This document shows positions 29,783 through 37,276 of a stretch of DNA of 64,000 nt, in pieces (positions within the stretch are counted from its first letter, which is position 1; every line of letters starts with the position of its first letter). Below the pieces are notes generated by a model. It did no database searches, was not told the DNA's origin, and saw only the letters and a program-made list of their open reading frames with translations. Source of the stretch: Capnocytophaga sp. GTDB taxonomy: Bacteria > Bacteroidota > Bacteroidia > Flavobacteriales > Flavobacteriaceae. The position numbers and the translations under genes were made by a program. Location of the stretch: positions 50,896 through 114,895 of the forward strand of contig JAUMUT010000001.1 of the NCBI GenBank assembly GCA_030530525.1, written 5' to 3'.

Positions 29783-32032
29783 ATGGAACAGATTTATATT
29801 TTTACATTAGTTGTTCTTTGCGTTCTTGCTATTTTTGACCTTATGGTTGGGGTAAGCAACGATGCGTCCAATTTCTTAAATGCTGCCGTTGGCTCCAAAG
29901 CCACTTCATTGCGTACGATAATGATTGTTGCCAGCATCGGGATTGGGATTGGGGCTGTTTTCTCTAACGGAATGATGGAAATAGCCAAATCGGGAATGTT
30001 TAATCCGCAAATGTTTTATTTTGAAGAAGTTATGGTAATTTTTGCAGCGGTAATGCTTGCAGATATTATCCTGCTGGATTTCTTCAATTATTTGGGTTTG
30101 CCTACTTCTACCACGGTTTCTATTGTATTTGAATTACTTGGAGCTGCAGTAGCTGTGGGGCTTATCAAAGTGTTGTCAGACCCGCAAAGCTCGGTTATTG
30201 TTACCGATTATATAAATACCGCCAAGGCAGGGCAAATTGTAAGTGCTATTTTCGTTTCGGTATTGCTTGCTTTTACAGCGGGTAGCATCGTGCAGTTTAT
30301 CGCTCGGCTTATTTTTACTTTTCATTTTGAAAAGAAAATGTCTTATTTGAGTGGAATTTTCGGAGGAATTTCTCTTACTGCTCTTATCTATTTCCTTGTT
30401 ATTAAAGGACTTAAAGGTGTTTCTTTCGTTAGTAAAGATCTTTTGTATTGGATAGATAATAATACGTTGGTCATCATAGCGTGTTTCATTGTATTTTTTA
30501 GTATTTTATCACAATTATTATATGTTGCCAAAGTAAATATTTTCAAAGTAGTAGTATTGGCAGGTACTTTCGCCCTTGCGATGGCTTTTGCTGGTAATGA
30601 TTTGGTGAATTTCATCGGGGTGCCTATTGCCGCTTGGGATTCGTTTAACCTTTGGACAGCAGCGGGTTCGCCTGAAAATTCTTTTGTAATGTCTGGATTA
30701 TTGGACGGCGGACAAACGCCACAATATTTCTTATTCATTTCAGGAGGGGTAATGATTCTCACGCTTTGGTTTTCTAAAAGTGCTCGTAACGTGATAGAAA
30801 CAGGCGTAAATCTTTCCAGACAAGATGAAAGTAAAGAAAAATTTGAAGCAAATGCGATTTCTCGTATCGTGGTTCGGTTTTCTGTTTGGGTAGCCAATGC
30901 TGTGGAAAAAATAATTCCACGTAGTGTGCTTAAAAAAATTGATGAACGTTTCCAAAAACCAGAAGAAAAACCAGGCAAAGACAAACCCGCTTTTGACTTG
31001 GTACGAGCATCGGTTAATTTGGTCGTTTCCAGTAGCCTTATCGCCTTAGGAACATCGTTAAAACTTCCTCTTTCTACTACTTATGTAGCCTTTATGGTGG
31101 CAATGGGGGCGTCTCTTGCTGATAGAGCTTGGGGGAGAGAAAGTGCTGTTTTCCGAGTGGCAGGAGTTTTCAACGTTATCGGAGGTTGGTTCTTAACCGC
31201 TGGTGCAGCCTTTGTTATGGCTTTCATTACCGCAATGATATTATACTACGGAGAAATTTACGGGCTTATCGGTATGGTACTCTTAGTTGGGTTCTTATTA
31301 ATGCGAAATTCTATCGCTTACAAACGAAAAGAAGCTAAAAATAAAGAAGCACAAAGCCGACAATTTAACCGAGAAGACCTCATTAACATTAACGGAATAA
31401 TGCGTATGAGCTCACAAAACATTGCAGGAGCAGTACAACAACTCAACGAAATTTATACGGGAGTAATTGACAATCTTGCGGTGGAAAACCTAAAAGAATT
31501 AAAAGCCAATAAGAAAAAAGCAAAAGCATTAAGCGCAGAGATAGAAGACTTAAAATCAGGCATTTACTATTTTATCAAATCCGTAGATAATGGGTCGGTA
31601 GAGTCTATCAAATTTTATATTTTAATTCTGGATTATTTATATAGTATGGCAAATTCTATCGTTTTCATTGCTGATAATAGCTATACACACGTAAATAATA
31701 ATCATAAAAAACTGAAATACAACCACATACGAAATTTAAAACAAATTTCTGAAAGAATGGAATCTCAATTTGGTAAAATATTAGAAATCTTAAACATTTC
31801 TATGTATTCTAATTCTATCACCAAACTCATTGAAGAAGAACATTCTATAAAAGACCAAATTTCTGCATTGATAGAAAAGCAAATTTTTGATATTCGTTCT
31901 GCCGAAGGTAGCCCAAAAAATACAAAATTATATTTTAATATTTTATTGGAAACCAAAGTATTAACAAGAACGATTATCTTCCTGATGCAACTCTTTAAAG
32001 ACTTTAAAGACCAATACAAGAAAGTCTCTTAA
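29783..32032 (+). CDS. PiT-family inorganic phosphate transporter with PhoU-like C-terminal domain
   Basis: This is a low-affinity phosphate (or metal-phosphate) symporter of the inner membrane. It is 749 residues, against about 500 for classical Pit proteins. Duplicated PiT signatures are seen: GVSNDASNFLNAAVGSKA (residues 20-37) and, in the second half, AGNDLVNFIGVPIAA plus LGTSLKLPLSTTYVAFMVAMG. A hydrophilic loop of about 60 residues lies between. The last 220 residues are a helical, soluble, PhoU-like domain that may gate or sense transport. It is monocistronic, with a shared bidirectional terminator 9 bases after the stop. Confidence 0.92.
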   Translation: MEQIYIFTLVVLCVLAIFDLMVGVSNDASNFLNAAVGSKATSLRTIMIVASIGIGIGAVFSNGMMEIAKSGMFNPQMFYFEEVMVIFAAVMLADIILLDFFNYLGLPTSTTVSIVFELLGAAVAVGLIKVLSDPQSSVIVTDYINTAKAGQIVSAIFVSVLLAFTAGSIVQFIARLIFTFHFEKKMSYLSGIFGGISLTALIYFLVIKGLKGVSFVSKDLLYWIDNNTLVIIACFIVFFSILSQLLYVAKVNIFKVVVLAGTFALAMAFAGNDLVNFIGVPIAAWDSFNLWTAAGSPENSFVMSGLLDGGQTPQYFLFISGGVMILTLWFSKSARNVIETGVNLSRQDESKEKFEANAISRIVVRFSVWVANAVEKIIPRSVLKKIDERFQKPEEKPGKDKPAFDLVRASVNLVVSSSLIALGTSLKLPLSTTYVAFMVAMGASLADRAWGRESAVFRVAGVFNVIGGWFLTAGAAFVMAFITAMILYYGEIYGLIGMVLLVGFLLMRNSIAYKRKEAKNKEAQSRQFNREDLININGIMRMSSQNIAGAVQQLNEIYTGVIDNLAVENLKELKANKKKAKALSAEIEDLKSGIYYFIKSVDNGSVESIKFYILILDYLYSMANSIVFIADNSYTHVNNNHKKLKYNHIRNLKQISERMESQFGKILEILNISMYSNSITKLIEEEHSIKDQISALIEKQIFDIRSAEGSPKNTKLYFNILLETKVLTRTIIFLMQLFKDFKDQYKKVS

Positions 32033-32040
32033 ATAAAACA

Positions 32041-32074
32041 AAAAATCCATAGAAAATAAATTCTATGGATTTTT
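32041..32074. terminator. Bidirectional terminator between phosphate transporter and outer-membrane protein genes
   Basis: Arms 32041-32054 and 32061-32074 (AAAAATCCATAGAA / TTCTATGGATTTTT) form a perfect 14-bp stem with A and T tracts at both ends, serving the convergent genes on each side. Confidence 0.85.
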
Positions 32075-32077
32075 TTA

Positions 32078-32644
32078 TTATAATCGATACCCTACCCCAA
32101 CAGCAAAATGTCCGTATTTATAACTATCTGCCGGAATGTTAGGTTTCCGTTTAGCATTTGGTATATAATAATTAATATCCGCACTAAAAATAATTTTTTT
32201 CCACTCGAAGTAACCACCTAAAAAAGCTCTTGCATTTATTCCTTGTGCATCACCCATATTAATATTGGGGCCTATTCCTAGCTGTAACCCATATGTTTGG
32301 TGCATATTTCCTAAAAAAATCCAAAGAAAAGAAACTTGATGTATTGTGTTATATTTGCTATAATCTTCATTTTGTTGAGTAGAAAGAAAGGTATAATCTA
32401 CTCGCATAGAAGACAGTATTTTTCGAAAGAAAATAGATTCTGATTCATAAATATCTGCTTGTAAATAGGCATTTATACGTGGCTGAAAAGATATGGAAGC
32501 CTTTGAACCTCCACTTTCATCGGGCTTTTCTCTATCATTATTATATAAAAAAGGAAGTTGTGCGCCAACAACCCAACTGCTTTTTGTTTGTCCAAAAAAA
32601 GGAATTGTTAAAAAACAAGCGAAAATAGTTATTATTTTTTTCAA
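32078..32644 (-). CDS. Outer-membrane or secreted protein of unknown function
   Basis: I do not recognise a named family. The product has a signal peptide (start LKKIITIFACFLTIPFFGQ) and alternating beta-strand-like segments ending YGHFAVGVGYRL, consistent with a small outer-membrane beta-barrel of about 170 mature residues. The start is uncertain: the frame is open to an ATG at 32698, but a -7 box TATTTTTGC lies at 32680-32672 inside that extension, so I prefer the TTG at 32644, giving 188 residues and a clean signal peptide. It is convergent with the phosphate transporter. Confidence 0.65.
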   Translation of the reverse strand: MKKIITIFACFLTIPFFGQTKSSWVVGAQLPFLYNNDREKPDESGGSKASISFQPRINAYLQADIYESESIFFRKILSSMRVDYTFLSTQQNEDYSKYNTIHQVSFLWIFLGNMHQTYGLQLGIGPNINMGDAQGINARAFLGGYFEWKKIIFSADINYYIPNAKRKPNIPADSYKYGHFAVGVGYRL

Positions 32645-32671
32645 TTTATTAATATTTTTATATTTCAAAGT

Positions 32672-32680
32672 GCAAAAATA
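32672..32680 (-). promoter_or_regulatory. -7 box of the small outer-membrane protein gene
   Basis: TATTTTTGC on the minus strand is an exact consensus match located downstream of the first in-frame ATG (32698), which argues for a later start codon. Confidence 0.5.
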
Positions 32681-32777
32681 GAAATAAAAACAAAGCAAAT
32701 AGTAAAAAACATAATTTTTTTAACTAAATAATAGTGTTTCTATTAAAAATTAACTATATTTTATAGTATTAAGTATA

Positions 32778-32808
32778 TTGTTTTATATAAAAATTGTTTT
32801 ACATTTGC
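32778..32808 (+). promoter_or_regulatory. Promoter of the lactate permease gene
   Basis: TTG at 32778-32780, a 19-base spacer and TACATTTGC at 32800-32808 make a full Bacteroidota promoter. The leader to the ATG at 32871 is about 60 bases and includes an 8-codon overlapping upstream frame (32857-32883). Confidence 0.7.
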
Positions 32809-32870
32809 CCACAAGATAAAGCGGAATCCGAAAAGCTAACAGAGTAGGAAAAATTTATGAAACAAATTTT

Positions 32871-34487
32871 ATGGATATTGTAGGTCTTTTATTAAGTATT
32901 TTCCCGATAATTTTACTAATTTACCTGATGGTAAAACGTAATGCCTTACCTTCTTATGTAGCTCTTCCGCTTATAGCTGGGTTAGTTTATGTTATTCAGT
33001 TATTTTATTTCAAAGGAGATTTTGTGGTGCTGAATGCCAATATTGTAACTGCCATTATATCAGTTGCCACCCCTATTACGGTTATTTTTGGAGCTATTCT
33101 CTTTAACCGAATGCTGGAAGTTTCTGGTGCGATGGACGTATTGCGTCGTTGGTTAGGAAACATCAGCCCGAACCCTGTGGCACAAATAATGATTATTGGC
33201 TGGGCATTCGCTTTTATGATTGAAGGAGCGAGTGGTTTTGGTACTCCTGCGGCTATTGCGGCTCCTATCTTAGTAGGGTTGGGCTTTAAGCCTATGCAAG
33301 TAGCCATTTTGGCCTTGATAATGAACTCTGTACCAGTATCTTTCGGGGCAGTAGGTACGCCTACTTGGTTTGGCTTTGATGGTTTAATAAGTAAAAATTT
33401 AATCAATGAGAAAGAACTCTCTGAAATTGGGCAAATTACCGCTTTAATTCACTTCATTGCTGGGTTTATTATTCCTATTTTTGCGCTTCGTTTTATTGTC
33501 AGTTGGAAACAAATAAAAGAAAATATCATTTTCATATTTATTAGTGTTTTATCTTGTACTATTCCGTATTTGTTAGTAGCTCAGTTCAATTATGAGTTTC
33601 CTGCATTGGTGGGTGGTGCTATTGGTTTGCTTATTTCTGTTATCGTTGCTAATAAAGGCATTGGTTTATCTAAAACAGAAAATATTTCGGATAAAAAAGA
33701 CAACGTAAGTTTAAAAGAACTTATAAAAGCACTTACACCAACTGGTTTGTTGATTTTTATTTTGGTAATTACCCGTGTAAAACAGCTTCCTTTTAAAGAA
33801 ATGATGAATAACACTGCAGAGTGGTTCAGCTTCTCGATGGGGTATTTGGGTGAATATGAAGTAAGTAAAGGACTGATTTTCAGTATAAAAAATATTTTCC
33901 AAACAGGAGAAAGTGAGAGCTATAAACTATTATACGTCCCCGCTTTGATACCTTTTGTTGTTACGGTTCTAATTTCTATTCCGTTATTTTCTATTCAAAA
34001 AAAGAATGCAATAGAGTTATTTACCAATAGTTTTAAACAAATCCAAAAATCCTTTTTAGCCTTAGTTGGCGCATTAATTATGGTAAATGTGATGCTTATT
34101 GGTGGAGAAAATTCTATGGTACAAACTATTGGGCAAGGCTTAGCAAGTGCCACAGGCGAATATTGGACACCTTTTGCTTCTTATTTGGGGGCAGTTGGGG
34201 CGTTTTTCTCAGGGTCTAATACGGTTTCCAACCTTACTTTTGGAGCTGTTCAGCACTCGGTAGCTATCCAGACAGGGCTATCCGTTCCGCTCATTTTATC
34301 TCTTCAATCAGTAGGAGGTGCTATGGGTAATATGGTGTGTATCAACAATATAATTGCTGTTTGTTCCGTTTTAGGAATTGACAATGCCGAGGGTAAAATT
34401 ATCAAAAAAACAGCCGTTCCTATGTTCATTTATGGAATTATTGCAGCTATTGCCGCTTATACTATTATTCCGCTTATGTTTCCTTAA
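32871..34487 (+). CDS. L-lactate permease (LctP family)
   Basis: This inner-membrane lactate/proton symporter has 538 residues with 12 or more hydrophobic segments. LctP signatures are clear: EGASGFGTPAAIAAPILVG (about 118-136), NSVPVSFGAVGTPTWFG (about 150-166) and, near the C-terminus, GAFFSGSNTVSNLTFG and LQSVGGAMGNMVCINNI. It suits an organism living on host or co-resident fermentation products. A promoter and a terminator flank it, so it is monocistronic; no lactate dehydrogenase gene is adjacent. The specific substrate (L-lactate versus glycolate) is inferred from the family. Confidence 0.92.
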   Translation: MDIVGLLLSIFPIILLIYLMVKRNALPSYVALPLIAGLVYVIQLFYFKGDFVVLNANIVTAIISVATPITVIFGAILFNRMLEVSGAMDVLRRWLGNISPNPVAQIMIIGWAFAFMIEGASGFGTPAAIAAPILVGLGFKPMQVAILALIMNSVPVSFGAVGTPTWFGFDGLISKNLINEKELSEIGQITALIHFIAGFIIPIFALRFIVSWKQIKENIIFIFISVLSCTIPYLLVAQFNYEFPALVGGAIGLLISVIVANKGIGLSKTENISDKKDNVSLKELIKALTPTGLLIFILVITRVKQLPFKEMMNNTAEWFSFSMGYLGEYEVSKGLIFSIKNIFQTGESESYKLLYVPALIPFVVTVLISIPLFSIQKKNAIELFTNSFKQIQKSFLALVGALIMVNVMLIGGENSMVQTIGQGLASATGEYWTPFASYLGAVGAFFSGSNTVSNLTFGAVQHSVAIQTGLSVPLILSLQSVGGAMGNMVCINNIIAVCSVLGIDNAEGKIIKKTAVPMFIYGIIAAIAAYTIIPLMFP

Positions 34488-34507
34488 AAAATTTTTATAC
34501 ATCTAAT

Positions 34508-34557
34508 GAAGAGTCTGTTTGAACTTGAAAATATAGTTTAAACAGACTTCTTTTTTT
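34508..34557 (+). terminator. Lactate permease terminator
   Basis: The arms GAAG(AG)TCTGTTT and AAACAGACTTC pair with a small bulge and end in seven T, 20 bases past the stop. Confidence 0.7.
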
Positions 34558-34577
34558 AAAGAATTTGTTATTTAACA

Positions 34578-34608
34578 TTGCCAATTCTTATTTCTGTCTT
34601 ATCTTTGC
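34578..34608 (+). promoter_or_regulatory. rlmN promoter
   Basis: TTG at 34578-34580, a 19-base spacer and TATCTTTGC at 34600-34608 lie 7 bases before the ATG at 34616. They overlap an upstream in-frame ATG-initiated extension (from 34565), which is therefore not translated. The leader is almost absent. Confidence 0.75.
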
Positions 34609-34615
34609 ACCCTGT

Positions 34616-35656
34616 ATGGAAACAAAAAGAGATATTAGAGCACTTAGCAAAGACGATTTGCGATTATTTTTTGAACAAAATGGAGATAAATCTTTCCGAG
34701 CCAATCAGGTTTATGACTGGCTATGGAGCAAAGGCGTACATTCTTTTGAGCAAATGACCAATTTATCTAAAGAAACTCGCTTATTGCTTGATAATCATTT
34801 TGTTATCAATCATATTAAAGTAGATACAATGCAACGAAGCGAAGACGGAACGATAAAAAACGCCGTCAAACTCCACGATGGGCTTTTTGTTGAATCTGTA
34901 CTTATTCCAACAGATACACGTATAACTGCCTGTGTATCAAGCCAAGTAGGGTGTAGCCTCAATTGCAGTTTCTGTGCTACGGCTCGCCTAAAACGAATGC
35001 GCAACCTTAACCCAGACGAAATTTTTGACCAAGTAGTAACCATTGACAAGCAAAGCAAATTATACTATGGAATGCCTTTGCGCAATATCGTTTTTATGGG
35101 AATGGGCGAACCGCTGATGAACTACAATAATGTTTTGAAAGCTATTGATAAAATTACTTCTACGACAGATGGGCTCGGTATTTCGCCTAAACGAATAACG
35201 GTTTCTACTTCTGGTATCCCGAAAATGATTAGAAAAATGGCAGATGATGGTGTAAAATTCAAACTTGCTGTTTCTTTACATTCTGCCATTGCCGAAACCC
35301 GAACCAAAATAATGCCTTTCAATGAACACTTCCCGCTTACGGAACTTCGCGATGCGTTACAATATTGGTACAGCAAAACCAAAAATCGTATCACTTACGA
35401 ATATGTTGTTTGGAAAAATGTAAATGACAAGAAGAAAGACGTAGATGCCTTAATTCAATTCTGTAAATTTGCCCCAAGTAAAGTTAATTTAATAGAATAT
35501 AACCCCATTGATGACGGCGATTTCCAACAGGCAAACCCCGAAGCCATTGAAATGTACAAAACTATGTTAGAAAATGCAGGAATAACGGTAACCGTTCGGT
35601 ATTCGCGCGGAAAAGACATAGATGCTGCTTGTGGCCAACTTGCCAATAAAATTTAG
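34616..35656 (+). CDS. rlmN: 23S rRNA (adenine2503-C2)-methyltransferase RlmN
   Basis: This radical-SAM enzyme methylates A2503 of 23S rRNA and A37 of some tRNAs. The product is 346 residues from ATG 34616 (METKRDIRALSKDD), the usual length. The iron-sulfur motif CxxxCxxC (CSLNCSFC, about residues 112-119) and the GMGEPLMNYNNV, SLHSA and CGQLA motifs are intact; the last contains the Cys that forms the methylated intermediate. The start is fixed by the promoter, which covers the alternative upstream start. Confidence 0.96.
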   Translation: METKRDIRALSKDDLRLFFEQNGDKSFRANQVYDWLWSKGVHSFEQMTNLSKETRLLLDNHFVINHIKVDTMQRSEDGTIKNAVKLHDGLFVESVLIPTDTRITACVSSQVGCSLNCSFCATARLKRMRNLNPDEIFDQVVTIDKQSKLYYGMPLRNIVFMGMGEPLMNYNNVLKAIDKITSTTDGLGISPKRITVSTSGIPKMIRKMADDGVKFKLAVSLHSAIAETRTKIMPFNEHFPLTELRDALQYWYSKTKNRITYEYVVWKNVNDKKKDVDALIQFCKFAPSKVNLIEYNPIDDGDFQQANPEAIEMYKTMLENAGITVTVRYSRGKDIDAACGQLANKI

Positions 35657-35707
35657 TTTTTTCTAAAATAAAAATTCATTTCGCTAAATTTTCTTATAAA
35701 AAATCAG

Positions 35708-35716
35708 TATATTTGC
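35708..35716 (+). promoter_or_regulatory. -7 box of the dipeptidase gene
   Basis: TATATTTGC is an exact consensus match 27 bases before the ATG at 35743. It overlaps a TTG (35713) that would otherwise extend the frame, so the ATG is preferred. Confidence 0.65.
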
Positions 35717-35742
35717 ACAACTATTCAAGAAAGTTAAGTTAT

Positions 35743-37200
35743 ATGAATACACAAATCCGACAATTAGAACCAAAAGAGGTTTGGAACAAATTCACAGACC
35801 TCAATGCTGTTCCTCGTCCGTCTAAAAAAGAAGGTAAAGTTATTGCTTTTATGCTTGATTTTGGTAAAAAATTAGGCTTAGAAACCTTCAAAGACGAAGT
35901 AGGAAATGTTATCATCCGCAAGCCTGCCACCAAAGGGTATGAAGACAAAAAAGGAATTATTCTTCAATCGCACTTGGATATGGTGTGCCAAAAAAATAAC
36001 GATACCACTTTTGATTTTGAAACGCAAGGCATTGAAATGCTTGTAGATGGCGACTGGGTTCGTGCCAAAGGCACAACGCTTGGGGCAGATAACGGCTTAG
36101 GAGTTGCTGCTATTATGGCTATTTTGGAAAGCAAAACCATTGAACATCCTGCCTTAGAAGCTCTTTTCACCATTGATGAAGAAACAGGAATGACAGGCGC
36201 ACAAGGGCTACAAGGTGGTGTTTTGCAAGGCGAAATCCTTCTAAACTTAGATACCGAAGAAGACAACGAAATTGATATAGGTTGCGCTGGTGGTGTAGAT
36301 GTTTCCGCTTTTCGTGAATATACACAAGAGCCTACCCCAGAGGGAACCATCGCCTATAAAATAATCGTGAAAGGGCTACAAGGAGGCCATAGCGGAATGG
36401 ATATTCATAAAGGAAGAGGAAACGCCAATAAAATAATGAATCGTATTCTTTTTGATGGATTTGAAAACTACGGACTTCGCCTCTCTTGGCTACACGGAGG
36501 AGGTTTGCGCAATGCTATCCCACGAGAAAGCGAAGCTATCATCGTAATAGATGCCATTCATAAAGAAGCCTTTGAGCTAGATTTTAAAGAAACTTCCGAA
36601 GAAATCCAAAAAGAATTACACGCTACCGAGCCTACTCTCTCCATTACATTTATTTCTGTTCCAAAACCTGAAAATGTAATGGATTTGGGCGTTCAAGAAG
36701 GTATTTTGCGTTCTGTTTATGCTGCTAATAATGGCGTTTATTCTATGAGCCGAACTATTGCGGGGCTTGTAGAAACAAGTAACAACATCGCAAATATTTC
36801 TATTGAAAACGGAAAAATAGCCATAAAATGCTTAACACGTTCTTCCGTAGAAACTTCTAAATTTGACTTGGCAAATGCTCTTCGTAGTGCGTTTGAACTC
36901 TCTGGCTGTGAAGTTACTTTTACAGGTAGTTACCCAGGCTGGGAACCAAATGCAGAATCGCCTATACTTCAAACACTTACTACGCAATATGAAAAATTAT
37001 TCGGAGAAAAACCAAATGTTGTTGCCTGCCACGCTGGGTTGGAATGTGGTATTTTAGGGCAAAATTATCCTAAAATGGATATGATTAGCTTTGGACCTAC
37101 TATTGAAGGCGCACATTCTCCTGATGAAAGAGCAAATATTGCTTCCGTTCAAAAATTCTGGAAGTTTTTATTAGAAATTCTAAAAAATACTCCAAAATAA
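35743..37200 (+). CDS. pepD: Aminoacyl-histidine dipeptidase (peptidase M20, PepD type)
   Basis: This is a cytoplasmic zinc dipeptidase (Xaa-His / carnosinase-like) that finishes peptide breakdown. It has 485 residues from ATG 35743. M20 metal motifs are present: SHLDMV (about 81-86), GADNGLGVA (about 114), DEETGMTGA (about 148) and a late His in PTIEGAHSPDE (about 453). The lid-domain segment GLQGGHSGMDIHKGRGN matches PepD. It has its own promoter and terminator. Confidence 0.93.
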   Translation: MNTQIRQLEPKEVWNKFTDLNAVPRPSKKEGKVIAFMLDFGKKLGLETFKDEVGNVIIRKPATKGYEDKKGIILQSHLDMVCQKNNDTTFDFETQGIEMLVDGDWVRAKGTTLGADNGLGVAAIMAILESKTIEHPALEALFTIDEETGMTGAQGLQGGVLQGEILLNLDTEEDNEIDIGCAGGVDVSAFREYTQEPTPEGTIAYKIIVKGLQGGHSGMDIHKGRGNANKIMNRILFDGFENYGLRLSWLHGGGLRNAIPRESEAIIVIDAIHKEAFELDFKETSEEIQKELHATEPTLSITFISVPKPENVMDLGVQEGILRSVYAANNGVYSMSRTIAGLVETSNNIANISIENGKIAIKCLTRSSVETSKFDLANALRSAFELSGCEVTFTGSYPGWEPNAESPILQTLTTQYEKLFGEKPNVVACHAGLECGILGQNYPKMDMISFGPTIEGAHSPDERANIASVQKFWKFLLEILKNTPK

Positions 37201-37226
37201 TAATTTTTTCATTTTTATTAAATTTA

Positions 37227-37260
37227 AAAGGTCAGCCGTTTTTTACGATTGACCTTTTTT
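37227..37260 (+). terminator. Dipeptidase terminator
   Basis: Arms beginning AAAAGGTCA and ending TGACCTTTT form an imperfect 14-bp stem followed by a T run; it also lies 17 bases from the hmuR-like stop on the other strand and may serve both genes. Confidence 0.7.
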
Positions 37261-37276
37261 TATTTTCAAATGGTGA

